From: Pomacea canaliculata
Taxonomy: Eukaryota; Mollusca; Gastropoda; Architaenioglossa; Ampullariidae
Assembly (NCBI RefSeq): GCF_003073045.1
Contig: NC_037597.1
Span: 3,778,717 to 3,842,716 of the forward strand
DNA length: 64,000 nucleotides
Reading direction: 5' to 3'
This document shows positions 11,656-23,158 of the stretch, piece after piece. Numbering within the stretch: position 1 is the first letter of the stretch; every line of letters starts with the position of its first letter. The notes under the pieces are model-generated. The model was not told the DNA's origin, ran no database searches, and saw nothing but the letters and a program-made list of their open reading frames with translations. A program made the position numbers and the translations under genes.

Positions 11656-12082
11656 TCATATCTATTTTCGACAACAACAAACAACAAATTCTCCTCCTTT
11701 TATTCAACAAAGAAATCTTTATTGATTGCATTTTTTCGTAATGTATCCTTTATTCAAACCGCCGTTTCCTTCACCAGCTTCCACGCGATCACTCTTTAGT
11801 TCGTGCCAAGTACATATACATATCATATCATCACGTAATAAAAATATTATATAAATAAGTATTTTAACAGAATCTACAAAAATAACTCCCTGTGTGGTTG
11901 TTGATGAACACACGAGTGAACTCAGATGCTGAGCAGTTCTTCTATTTTCACGAGTCTCCAACAGGGGCGGACTGGAGCACCAGGGGGGAGAGGTGATGCT
12001 AACAAAACAATAACCCCGTCGAACCTTTCTTATCTCTAAAACTCACGAGTTTGTCTCTAGACCGCTCAAACTACTCATTGGT

Positions 12083-12280
12083 TGGTTGGCTGTTTTGGCG
12101 GAATAGTGCTTCCATCTAGAGACGATTTCGCATTTTTGAAAGGGGAGAGAGAGAGTGGGGGTAGGGGACCAAAGTACCCGGAGAAAACCTCCGTCGGCCT
12201 GCCTGACAAACAGGTGTCACCTACAGAGAGTGTCCTGACACGAGATCTGAACCAAGACCTCCATTTTGTGGGACATGGTG
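12083..12280 (-). mobile_element. Putative tRNA-derived SINE-like repeat
   Basis: On the minus strand a B-box-like GGTTCAGATCTC is followed by GGCAGGCCGACGGAGG and TTTTCTCCGGGTACTTTGG, a word combination resembling molluscan dispersed repeats. The A box is weak and no target-site duplication was found. Confidence 0.4.
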
Positions 12281-14330
12281 TAAGAGTGAGTCTTAGAACT
12301 TAGAACTATTTGGTGTTGATGCATGGTGTTTATGTTGCTAAAGATTTAATACTTTTTACGTTAAAAAAATCATAATTTGTTTATATAATACTATATAATT
12401 ATTGCTTTGAAAACAAATATAGTGAATATTGTAGTGTATTTAGTTGCTAGAAACTGTCTTGTTATAGTACAGCTCGGTTTGACATCAAAAATGTCAACGG
12501 ATGTGTTTAATTAACATATGGTCTCAGTTCTGCCATTGGTTGTACCCTTGACAATATAAAGGTGTCCATTTATTTTTCTGATATCAGTCTTTTACTCCAA
12601 TCTGTGCACGGTAATGTTTGTAGGTATGTATATCGAGAACGGGTAGTTTTTATTTACTAATATTAGTTTTTATCTGAGAAAATTAAAGTGTACACCTTCA
12701 AATCGTTCCTATCAGGATCTGGTACTGATGAAACGGGCAAAATTGTGACCTCTCTGTGGACGTCCACTTCTCATGAATCATTTTAAAAGTGAGTTTAAGA
12801 ATAAAAGTAACCTGAGAAAAGTGCTATTTTAATAAAGACTTGATTATAAAATGCTAGTAATTTTATTCGTGATTGTTTAATTATATATAGTTTCGTACTG
12901 ATATTTTAACTTTAACAGAACGATGTAGCTTGACTTAGCAAGAATGGTTATAGGTACATTTTGTACTTCATTTGAAAGCACGGGTGTGTGATCCTGAGAA
13001 GAAAAATACTGTTAACGATAGTAAGTACACTATAGTATGTAACAGATGTAACCTCAACCTTTGTATACCCGAGACTTCACGAGACCCCATTTCGATAGCT
13101 GCTTACGACTTGAATAACAAATATTCCCTTAAAAGACTTGCTCGGCTTATAACTTACTTTAAAAAAACATAAACAGGTGTTGATCAACATGTTCATCACA
13201 TAAGTGGAATATTTTGAAGGTGCCTGATCATATCACGACTCTTTCAAACTTCATCACGGTGAAACCATGCTGTTTGTGAAAACCGAAATTAAAAGATCGG
13301 TTGAGTTCATCTGTTCATCTGGTTGTAGAGAAGGGCCCTGGAGAGAAGTAGCAGAACTCCGACTGCTGCCTCTTTTATTACAGTTTCTTATCAATCAGCA
13401 GAAAAAACACACAATCAGGACCAAAAGTTCTACATTGTTCACCCTTTCCAACAAAGCTAACCGAAATCGTCACGCACGTGCATCGAGGGACGGATGAAGT
13501 CAGTGAAGTGTGAAAATACCCTGTCATAAGAATTTAGTGAGTCTATAAATAGAAACATTTCATATGTCCCAGATAATGCTGGAAGAGGTGTTTAAACAAT
13601 TTGTTTATCATGACGAGAATACAATGAAGCTGACGATAAGGACGATGGAGTAGGTGGCAATGGCAGTGCAGCTGCTGAAAAGGATGTAGGTGGTAGAATC
13701 TCTAATAAAAGTATCTGAAAACCTTTCTTGATTTGCAAGAATGTTCTCTTAAAAGCGAAATATTTAAACAAAGTAAAAAAAATTTATATTAGAAGAGACT
13801 GTAAATGTATTTTCATGGAAATTAAATCGACAATAAAAATAAGCAAGCGCCAGCGATTCCTGAGTATTATGATTTTTAGTAATAGTCTTTACAGTTGTGT
13901 TTTCTGACATATGTCTTAACCCTTGACCTTTATGTGGTACTTTGACCTGACTCTTTGTTTTCTAGTTCTACGATTTCATCAAGACTTCTGAAACACTTTG
14001 TTTTCTACCTGTGCGGTTTATTGTTTTTGTAAAAGATTTGCAATGTTTTATGAGGTGGGGATGAGGCATGAGGCGAAAAGCCTAATCGGCGGACAAGATT
14101 TTCTTTCAAGTTGCTTTACTTTTATATTCGTACCTCCATTGTAATTTTGTCTTTCGCGTTAACCATCATGTAACGACTTTACATTGTTTATATTATCTAA
14201 TCCCTTCATTAATGTGTTGTTGGTTGCTACGATATGAAAGTTTCTCTGTCGTGAGTTTGTAAGTGTGTGACTGTAATGTATGCAGATTTCAGCTAATGTC
14301 AGAATAGAGCTTTTTACCATGCAACACCAC
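12281..14330. other. Intergenic, no gene seen
   Basis: AT-rich sequence. The short frames at 12972-13172 and 13267-13497 have no recognisable features and no coding bias that I can see. Confidence 0.45.
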
Positions 14331-15287
14331 CTATCTCTGGCAGAACATTCTGGCAAACTCTGCCCGGTACTTGCTGCCTGTCAGGCAGTAGACATAGAAA
14401 TTCACGGCTTTGTTACAGAAAAGCATCACAAAGCTGAGAGACAGCATCAGTTCGTTAGCCGCAGCTATGTCCTCATCACTGTCCTGTCCGTGAGAAAACT
14501 GCTTGGCATAGTTTACATATACTGCAGACGGAAGAGTGAAGACAACGAAAGCGATAGAAACGGCGATGAGGGTGACCGTCATCGACGACGATTTCTTCTG
14601 ACGACTGCGAAGATGAAGCGAGTGCTCGGAAATTAACCGCCGCTTTGCTTGAATCAAGGATTGGCTCACCTTCCAGACTAGCACGCAGTTGGCCGCGGCC
14701 AGAAGACAGAAGGGTAGTAAGGATGAGAAGAGTGTGTCCACCCAGCCGTAGTCATCGTCGAAGAACATCTCGTAGTCGTTGCTGACGTAGCTGAAGAAGC
14801 ACTCAGCCGTGCCGTTGCCAGGGCTCGGGTGGACGGTATGGCCGTACAGAATGTGAGAGTTCAAAACAACAAATAAAACAAAGAGTGTCGACATCGCTGA
14901 CCTGGCAAACTTTTCGTTGCAGTGGACGTTGGCCTTGAGAGGCCACAGAATGGACGCTGCCCGTTGAAAGGTCATGGTCACTAAAATGGCTGCCGAGAAG
15001 TGAGCATTGAAGTAAGCCAAGAATACCCGCGCTTTGCACAGCCAATTAGAATACAGAAAAATATCGAAGCTGTTGAGAAACCAGAATATGGGATCACACC
15101 ACAAAGCTACCAGATCGGATAAAGCCAGAGCCAGGAAGTAGACGGACAGTCCAGACCCTGACCCATCAGTCAGTCTGCGCTGGATTAGTACAATCATGAT
15201 ATTTCCGAATGTTCCCGAAACCATGGTCACAGGAACTCCGATCCTCCAGATTAACAATGAAGCTAAGTGAAGCTTCGGTGAACTCAT
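14331..15287 (-). CDS. Receptor C: intronless class A GPCR, 318 aa
   Basis: A complete receptor in one exon. Seen: N29 in GTFGN (TM1), D58 in LALSD (TM2), WCDP (63-66), C84 before TM3, TFQRA with R109, WPL, a loop-2 glycosylation site NGT (158) next to C163, a serine-rich basic third loop (RQKKSSS), TLP in TM6, VNFYVYCLTGSKYR in TM7, and a short tail ending MFCQR. Both cysteines of the canonical TM3-loop-2 disulfide are present. It is closest in layout to receptors D and E, with the same start context (short amino end, then ASLLIWRIGVP). Probably a plasma-membrane chemosensory or peptide receptor; ligand unknown. Confidence 0.93.
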   Translation of the reverse strand: MSSPKLHLASLLIWRIGVPVTMVSGTFGNIMIVLIQRRLTDGSGSGLSVYFLALALSDLVALWCDPIFWFLNSFDIFLYSNWLCKARVFLAYFNAHFSAAILVTMTFQRAASILWPLKANVHCNEKFARSAMSTLFVLFVVLNSHILYGHTVHPSPGNGTAECFFSYVSNDYEMFFDDDYGWVDTLFSSLLPFCLLAAANCVLVWKVSQSLIQAKRRLISEHSLHLRSRQKKSSSMTVTLIAVSIAFVVFTLPSAVYVNYAKQFSHGQDSDEDIAAANELMLSLSFVMLFCNKAVNFYVYCLTGSKYRAEFARMFCQR

Positions 15288-16984
15288 GTTGTAATTAGTG
15301 ACACAGCATGAGAATTTAAACTAAATCCTGCTTTGAGGAAAAAATATTTCTTTGTTCATTTTATGACTGTGAGCTGGATTTCCATAGACGACATTGTAAC
15401 ACGAATATACTTTGTTGGTCGGCTGCCTTTCACCGCTCTCTCTCTCTCTCAACAGTTTTATTCTGGAAACAGTTCAAACAAATACTTATTTGCTTGATAG
15501 ATATAAGCAAACAAGTGTTATCGGCCCTAAATATCAATTGTGCTGCTTGTTAAGTAAGTAAACATCGTTCTTCCAGTTAAATTATGTCTTCCGCATTAAA
15601 CTTATTTAGTTTTTATATTAAAATAATCATTATCATTTTAACCACACACTCGAAGCAGATATTTTAATTTAAAACCTATTTTATACAAATCTTTTAGTAC
15701 TTTTAGGTAATATTTTTTAACATTCTCTCCATCTCTACCCACCTCCAACTTCCCTCTACAAGAATTGCTTCAGCAAATAAAGATTTTGATAAGAGGCGAA
15801 CGCAAGCACTTATGTCTAACAGACATCCCGTGATTTCCTTCCTGCTGGCTGACGGTAAACATCCAGATACTGACTTTAAAATTAGCAGGTATTTTAATTG
15901 GACACGAGCAGGTATAGTACTGATTACAAACGGTCCTTGTCAATATATCAAATTTGTCAAAGTATTTGGGGACGAACTCGTAATTAAGAAGAATTCCAAT
16001 GCGTTCCTTGTTTGTTTTTTGTTTATTTATTTATTTTTTTAGCCTCGTAAATTACTTTGGGGACCTTTGAAGATGGCGTTCGGTCTTTTCTGTGATTTAA
16101 ATATTGACGGAGTCTTGCAATCAAATATGAAATCAGAATGAAATTTAGGAGAGATTGGTGAACCTCGACTTTTCGCTAGTGCACACAGCAAGTTTATTTT
16201 CACGAATATACAACTATCATGCTTTTAGTCTCAATATTTAGTACTTTATACATTATGCTCTAAGCTAGGAAGACAAGCCATTGGATGGCCGTGCGTCCAA
16301 GTTACAGTCTGCGGACGACAAAGGGCATTGCCTTTTTATACTGTCCTGGTTTGTCTAGGGTAAGTAAAGTAGACAGTGTTAGGAATGATAAAACTAGCTA
16401 GTGATAGTCTTAGGTAATATTAGTATAGAACCTCCAGACGACTTCTTTAGAACAAATGTTTTTACTTTGTAGTAGCTGACGTGGAGTTAATATTCAGCGA
16501 GTGGTGCTGGACGTAGCGCAAGAGCGAGGAGAAAGCAAAAGGTCAGCAAGGTGAGTGACCTATACCCTGAAAGACAAAAAAGAAGAAACTGTAACCACTC
16601 AACCTGGTGTATAAGTGGTATGCTGAATATGTATATGTTATTTACATGTGAAAAACTGTTAATATATGTGTGCTCTCTGATACTCTCAACTGATTGTCTC
16701 GATCGAGAAAACAAGAAAAGTAGAAACGCCACCCTAACACTTGTCAGTATGTATTCTAGAATTCGAGAAATCAAGAAAATGATTTTATTTACAAGAAAGT
16801 ATGTGTATATATATATGCTGATGGAGACCTTTCTTCGTGACACATAGATTCATCTTCATTGTAGAGCGCGCAAGAACATCGTCAACTGAGGCTAAGAGCA
16901 CCTCTTTGATGTGGCCCGCGAGGGTTTTCACCTCACAATCCACAAGATTCAAGGCGGCGAATTTTCTCCCGACTTGTACCGGAA
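15288..16984. other. Intergenic, no gene seen
   Basis: 5' flank of receptor C with a short CT run at about 15438-15450. The frames at 15812-16042 and 16487-16847 lack recognisable domains; the latter is open on both strands, as AT-rich sequence often is. Confidence 0.45.
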
Positions 16985-17065
16985 GCGGAATTCTTTTTCC
17001 CACCTGAAATAGGGAAGGGGCGGAAACAGCCACCCCCCTATTTCAGGTGGGAAAAAGAATTCCGC
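16985..17065. repeat. Perfect 30-bp inverted repeat (hairpin, 21-nt loop)
   Basis: 16985-17014 is the exact reverse complement of 17036-17065 (arm start GCGGAATTCTTTTTCCC). The 21-nt loop is GC-rich. Surrounding sequence (16900-17160) is also GC-richer than the locality. No transposase, target-site duplication or gene is visible. Confidence 0.95.
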
Positions 17066-18599
17066 GCCCCGGAAGCGCGGGACTTTCCAACAACAGGTCG
17101 GTAAACTTTTCCCCACGACGATGGGTGTACTCAGGGTTGTTGGGACAACTGTTGAGTCACGTAGAAATAAATGCAACGAAAGGGAACGAGCTTCATTAAT
17201 GCAATTATACTTTAAGCATTTTTTTATTTACATATTTCAGAAAGCATTTTATTGGCTCTATATACCATAATCAACGAAAAACATGCCTTGAAGGACAAAA
17301 GCTAATTTACAATAGTCTCTTTATTTCAAAATACAATTAGTGTCAGTAATTAAGCACTGAGAGAGGCAGTCAAATTGTTTATTCTGATATCACTTGCTGC
17401 GATCATTTACACTGACAGCGGAGCACTGAACGAGTCACTAATTTACATACTTTACATATGCAATAATCTGAGTGTACTGATTAAGTATCATAAATTTATG
17501 TTGATAAAGCTGTAATATCTCATAATTAGTTATCAAAGTTGCTCTCCGCTGGTTGTTAGTGTTCTATGAATGTCATTGTCAAACGATGAGTCCTAAATCC
17601 TGTAAGAATTCAGTCAAACATTTAAATGCCCTGAATAATATTTACAAGATATATACTTGGGTTGTAATAGTTATGCTATGTGGGACTAGCTCACGCCACC
17701 TAGTACACTAAATCCTCAGACACACAGTGAGCAATACACACAGTGTGACGAAGGGCAGAGTTGGAAACATATGTTAATTAGACCTTACTCATAAACAAAC
17801 GGGGTCACGAAGTTGACCTTTGCGCGTGGCAATCTTGAGAAAGGAAGATACTTGGTCATAATATATCACTCTGACCTTTACCCAATCAGTAGAAAAAAAT
17901 TAATCCTCTCTAGAAGAGGTAGAATAGTTCTAAAACACATTATCCTATAGTAACCTTTACACCTGAAAGAAGATGTTTGATAAACTTTTTTCTGTTTCTC
18001 GCGCTTTCTCATATTAGTCTCACGTGTTTCTCTTTCATGCGTTTCATGTAGTGACCACGATATTACTTTAGTAAGTGATACTTCAGCGGAACAATCAGTA
18101 GACAACATCTTTAACTTATTTTTTAATTTCAGTCATAATACACTTATAAATATGACCTCTTGCTGACCTTTTAGTGCTTGGGATGCACTGAGGTCCTAAT
18201 TATATTTGCGATCCTGAGTCTCCGTCAAACTGTTGATTGCATTTGTTCAGCCGTGTAAGGATGTTGCGACTACATCAGGTTTTTGATGAAGGTTTGTTAC
18301 TTAGGTTTTTACTTAGGTTCTCAAATATTAGACCTTATTATAAATTGTTTGACATTTCCCTAATTGTGTATAAAACAAGGAGATTGAGAAGCAGCTGCTG
18401 TACGTGTGCATATTCCGTTTATTTTTAATTTTAAATGAAGTTTAAGAAGAAATCAAAGTGTGGAGGAGAGTATGAGGTCAGCTGAGGGTTTTAAAGCTGA
18501 AGGCTGCTTTTTGTAAAAATAATTGTTGCACATCTTACTGTCATTTACATGTTTCACTTCTATGGTGGAGAGGCTGCTTTTCGTTTGAATACGCTATCC
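17066..18599. other. Intergenic, no gene seen
   Basis: AT-rich sequence. No convincing frame or repeat was recognised. Confidence 0.45.
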
Positions 18600-19230
18600 T
18601 TACAGGTTAGATATTTCCTGTTTTGAAAGTTATTTATGTTTTGTATAAATTTATTTATATTTAATTTATGTATGATGTTTTTTTATTTTGGAAAATTAAG
18701 TGACAGATTTTTGATGCAACTCCACTATATTAAGATTCATACAAATTGGATGCAGTAATCCAAACAATTATTTCCCTTGGCACATGCCATTAACAAACAC
18801 TGTTTTTTTCTGCAGGTTAGACAGTAGAAATAAAAGTTAACAGTTTTGTTACAAAAATACATCACGAAAGCTTTGGCCAACCGTCACCGTCGTGGAAGAC
18901 ATCTTCTTTTGGCGAGCGTTGAATCCGAGGCGCGTAACCAAATGTCTGTTCCATCTGCTTCAAAGAGCCCTCACTCTTCAGACGGTTGCCAACAGCAACG
19001 AGAAAGGTACTATGGATGCTAAGAAGGCGTCCACCCATGTGAATGGTCGATTCGAAGAATGTTGCATAGTCGTGGTTGTAGGTGTGACGGTGGTCACGTT
19101 TGTGTTCTGGATGATAGTGTGTCCATACAAAATGTGAGCGTTCACGGGGACTAAAAGGTACAGATGTTGATTATTAGTAAATGAGCTAACGTTTTATTAC
19201 AGCGTACAATGAAAGATCATGGTTTATATG
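18600..19230 (-). pseudogene. Decayed copy of receptor D
   Basis: About 18766-19220 aligns on the same strand with the 3' two thirds of receptor D (19768 to about 20420). It shares the ends of TM7 and the tail, the SVTVTL-coding region, the extracellular loop 2 coding region and the HILYGH region. About 130 bases of the TM6-7 segment and about 55 bases near the loop-2 arginine region are deleted. The frame is broken repeatedly, and nothing equivalent to TM1-3 remains. The 3' flank (18600-18760) matches 19690-19767, so the unit duplicated was larger than the gene. Confidence 0.8.
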
Positions 19231-19767
19231 TGAAGTTTAAGAGAAAATCAAAGTTTGCAAATGCAAGAGATCAAATAATACGTTAAAGCAAGAAAAGTCA
19301 CTGAATAAAATAGTTTCATGATTAAGACATCCGATCTAACCATATCGATAGTTTTTGATAACTCAATCAGTGGACGAAATTGCTAACAGCTACAACAAAC
19401 ATACTGACCTCTAACCTTGACTTCAGGCATATGTCTGCTCGTTCGCAAAAATCATGAGACCACTGATATTCCCTCCCACGCGTTATTATGCTTATCAAGC
19501 TTCTTTTGCAGTTTCGTTTTCCTTATAAAAGACACCACTCTTATTTAAATGTACCTGATGCGTGGTTATGTAAAAAATATAATATTGCCTGACATTACCC
19601 TGCTTCTTTAATTGGAGGGAAGGCAACCCATTTTAGTGGGGCCAATTTTCATGAAGAAGCCAGCTTTGTTTGTCTTTGCTATCATTTTCAGGTTAGATAT
19701 GTCCTGTTTGAAATAATGCTTTGTAGTAATTTATGAGTATGTAAATTGAATGCAGTAATGTAAACAA

Positions 19768-20733
19768 TTATTTCCGCTGGCAGATGACGTTGACAAACAC
19801 TGACCTGTACTTCTGACCAGTCAAACAGTACAAGTAAAAATTAACAGTTTTGCTGCAAAAGTACATCATGAAAGCTATGGCTAAGGTCAGCTCGTTGGCA
19901 GCAGCAATGTCCACGCTCTCGTCTGACCCTCGAGAGAACGTCTTGAAGTACGTCACATACACCGACAGGGGGAGCGTCAGGACGATGAACGTCACTGACA
20001 CGGCGACAAGCGTCACCGTCACGGACGACGTCTTCTTCTGGCGAACGTGACTCTGTGATGCAGAACCGAATGTCAGCTTCTGTTCGGTGTTCTTCAAAGA
20101 GGATCTTAGTCTTCGGACCAACACGATGTTGGCCGCCAACAGCAACGAGAAAGGTAGGAGCGAGGCGAAGCAGGTGTCCACCCAGGCAAAGGTGGACTCG
20201 AAGAACGTTGCGTAGTCGTCGGTGACGTAGATGTAGAAGTTGGTAGAGGTGGCGTTGGTGACGTTGACGATCTGGTCGATGGTGTGTCCATACAAAATGT
20301 GAGCGTTCACGAGGACAAAAAAGATACAGATGCTGGTTACTAGTACACGCGCCAAAGTTTTGTTACAGTAGACACCAACTCGAAGAGGCCACAAAATGGA
20401 GACAGCACGTTGAAAGGTCATGGTCACCAAGATAGCCGGCGAAATATGTCCCGTTATATAAGCTAGGAAAGTTCTAATTTTAAGTATGCTTTTAATATTA
20501 AGAAAAATATTACACGAGTAAAGAAACCAAAATACGGGATCACACCATAAGCCCGCGAGGTCGGAAATGGCCAGACAGGTGAAGTAGATGGCGAGACTAG
20601 AGCCCGATGTATTAGCTATTCGTTGTTGGGTCAGAAGGATCATGATGTTTCCGAAAGTTCCAGAAGTCAGAATGATAGGTAAACCAATTTTCCACACTAA
20701 GAGGGAGGCTTGGTACACCACGCTCGCTTCCAT
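19768..20733 (-). CDS. Receptor D: intronless class A GPCR, 321 aa
   Basis: A complete one-exon receptor. Seen: N29 in GTFGN, D58 in LAISD, WCDP (63-66), TFQRA with R109, WPL, HILYGH at the end of TM4, glycosylation sites in loop 2 (NVT and NAT, 157-162), RQKKTSS in loop 3, TLP in TM6, and VNFYLYCLTGQKYR in TM7. Where paralogues have C84 and C163 this protein has L84 and N165, so both partners of the conserved TM3-loop-2 disulfide are missing. A decayed duplicate lies directly 3' (18600-19230). It is otherwise well conserved and open, so loss of the disulfide is probably tolerated rather than a sign of decay. Ligand unknown. Confidence 0.93.
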   Translation of the reverse strand: MEASVVYQASLLVWKIGLPIILTSGTFGNIMILLTQQRIANTSGSSLAIYFTCLAISDLAGLWCDPVFWFLYSCNIFLNIKSILKIRTFLAYITGHISPAILVTMTFQRAVSILWPLRVGVYCNKTLARVLVTSICIFFVLVNAHILYGHTIDQIVNVTNATSTNFYIYVTDDYATFFESTFAWVDTCFASLLPFSLLLAANIVLVRRLRSSLKNTEQKLTFGSASQSHVRQKKTSSVTVTLVAVSVTFIVLTLPLSVYVTYFKTFSRGSDESVDIAAANELTLAIAFMMYFCSKTVNFYLYCLTGQKYRSVFVNVICQRK

Positions 20734-21539
20734 ATCGACACAGACAAAGCTTTAGGATGCGCGATCATCCCGATGAGAGGAAGGTGAAAGGTCAGAGCTC
20801 AGGAGTCTGAATACAGAGATGCACTGGTGTGTGGGTGGCCCAGCAAACTTCCCTCTACTCTACCCGCTGTCGACAGAGGGTAGCGGACTGGGTGGAGGGT
20901 TAATGATGGTAAGCAAGGAAGAGAAGACGAGATGAGCGCTGCCCTCACTGACAGGTGACCCCGAGAAAAGTCTAACACTTCTCTACCCACGTACCTAAAG
21001 GTTACGGGGCTACGGTTACTATCCCACTAACAGACTTCACGACTGCCTGGAATTCTCTGGAATTTGCAGTCAATATAAGCGAATACTTTATATAAAAATT
21101 GTTTGAAATTTAGTACTTTGGTTTTTTTTTTTTAAATTCATTAATTATGTGAACAACAGGTTAATGGAGAAGAAATAAATGCTTACATGCTTGGTCTACT
21201 TCTAAATGACATATCACGTTTTAGAAAATGATTTCAAACAATATTTTAAGGCAGGAAGTTACTCAAATATTCGCCAACAAAATTAGCTTTATTATTATTA
21301 GTAAGGCGTTTAACTCCAAGTGTGTTTTTCTTTTTGGCGATCATAATTCTGGTTTTAATAAAACGAAAACAGTTATGTAAACCACGCTGACTTCGAACCT
21401 TATGACATATCTTCATTAATTCTGAAATGTCAGCTGATCAGTTGCAGTCTACTTTTTTTGTAATCTGCTTCTGGTTTATTTAAATATATAATATTTACAG
21501 GGGAATTTGGGGGTGCGTGTGGGCGCGCCACTAATTCTT
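20734..21539. other. 5' flank of receptor D, no gene seen
   Basis: GC-richer for about 270 bases next to the start codon, then AT-rich. The CAGAGCTCA-GAGTCTGAA stretch near 20790 recurs near 26375 upstream of receptor E. Confidence 0.45.
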
Positions 21540-21860
21540 GAAACTTAAAATCGTTTGTTCCATTTTTACATTCTGAATCAGACTTCAAACCATAAAATCG
21601 AATTGCATGACAACTGTATTTTACAAGGTACAATGAAATACAATCATGTATATAGAGCTTCTAATCAGACGAAGTGAACAATGTTTTGTCTTGAGGGCCA
21701 CAACTACTTTTCAAGAGTAGTCTCCGTTTTCTCTCCTTCTGTCGATTTTTCCATTTCTGTGTCTCAGACTAAATGAGGTGGAGAGGGCGAACAGTAACTG
21801 CTGCCTTCATACCTGTTCATAATTTTACGGAATATTTCGTGATATGAATTTTTGTCCTTT
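21540..21860. repeat. Duplicated flank block, copy 1
   Basis: Diverged direct similarity to 26430-26740. Shared landmarks include TTGTTCCAT, the GACAACTGTATTT segment, AGTAGTCTCC versus ATAGTCTCCAC, and GAGGTGGAGA followed by AACAGTAAC. It is flanking sequence of receptors D and E, so the duplication unit included upstream DNA. Confidence 0.7.
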
Positions 21861-22998
21861 AAACAATCGACAGCAAGAACTAAAGTTCAACGACACGGCT
21901 GACAAAGTGCATCCCACACCACAATACTGTTACATCGTCAAATTTACATTTTTCTGCTGTATATTCGAAACATAATTTACATTTATACATAAATAAAGCT
22001 GTTGGTGTCATCACATTTATTTTGCTGAAAAAACTATCAGTGGCAAGACTACTGTGCTCTCTGTGACCTACTATTATAGTTTTTATGAAATAAATAATAG
22101 AAAAATAAACTACATAATTTTAATGCACTTTTCTGTTTTTAACAGGGGCTACCAACTAAAAGGGGTAAATTGCTATTTTAAAAGTTAATATTTTTCTCCT
22201 AACATTTTAAAGTTATTTACTTGTATGCATCCAGGTTGTATTTAGAATGTCACAAAGCATGAACAGTGTGTTAACACACAGCAAATGATACCTAACAGAA
22301 GCTAAATGGTTAGTGATTATGTGTCATTAGCTGTTAACTGACATTAAGCATGCATTTTGGAGAATCTAATTTACAATTACTTTCTTATCATATAAGATTT
22401 GCTAAAACAAATGTCTCAGCCATAAAAGGGTCAAAGGTTTGACAAGAATTTTTAGTAAAGAATAGTGCTGAAAATGTACTGAAAGATTTGTCTTTCTATC
22501 AAGTATTTTGGTTAATTGCATCATTAACATTGAGAATTAAAATACCACACAATTGTGAAAAAGTGTAGTTTAGGCATTAATTTAATATTAAAAATTTTTT
22601 AAATTTGAGGTAGTGCACAAATGAGGGTTAGGTTTGTCTCCTATCAATGGGGTGACAACCTGACCTAAAATAGTAATATATATATGCCTATACAATGTAC
22701 AGATTTCATTTTTGCAAGTAACAATCTTCGCCTGCATAAACTGCATTATTATTTAATTTTGTAATTTTCTGTATTTAAAGATAATTTTTGTGCATAAAAT
22801 TTGTGACAGAAAAACAAAGTCTAAATAACAAAATAACTGGCAATGTTCGACATGAAGTTAGAGCAGCAGTGCATTGTGGGATTATCTTTCTGTTGTCTGC
22901 GGCTTTATTGTCTGCTTCACTGTAACTATTCATCACCATCAAGCTGAATATTTCCTCCATAAACTGAAACACAACGGCAGACTTTTTAATGGTGCGAT
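21861..22998. other. Intergenic, no gene seen
   Basis: AT-rich, no recognisable feature. Confidence 0.45.
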
Positions 22999-23158
22999 GT
23001 ACCTTCTTGTCTTCTGAAGTACCCTGTTGTTTTCTGATGTACCCTGTTGTTTTCTGATGTACCCTGTTGTTTTCTGATGTACCCTGTTGTTTTCTGATGT
23101 ACCCTGTTGTTTTCTGATGTACCCTGTTGTTCTCTGATGTACCCTGTTGTTTTCTAAG
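22999..23158. repeat. Minisatellite, eight 20-bp units
   Basis: The unit TGTACCCTGTTGTTTTCTGA is repeated head to tail eight times; the first and last units are degenerate and the middle ones nearly identical. There are no spacers, so it is not a CRISPR array. A 90-codon minus-strand frame across it is a product of the repeat. Confidence 0.97.

Noticed and set aside
14280-14636. 118-codon plus-strand frame
   Set aside because: Shadow of receptor C on the opposite strand.
16487-16847. Overlapping 118- and 98-codon frames on opposite strands
   Set aside because: AT-rich chance frames; the hydrophobic and basic runs fit composition, not a recognisable protein.
16985-17065. Hairpin as a bacterial-type terminator
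   Set aside because: Wrong kind of genome, no T run at the stem end and no gene upstream.
22999-23158. Regular 20-bp repeats resembling a CRISPR array
   Set aside because: Units are contiguous with no spacers, and the window is clearly animal nuclear DNA.
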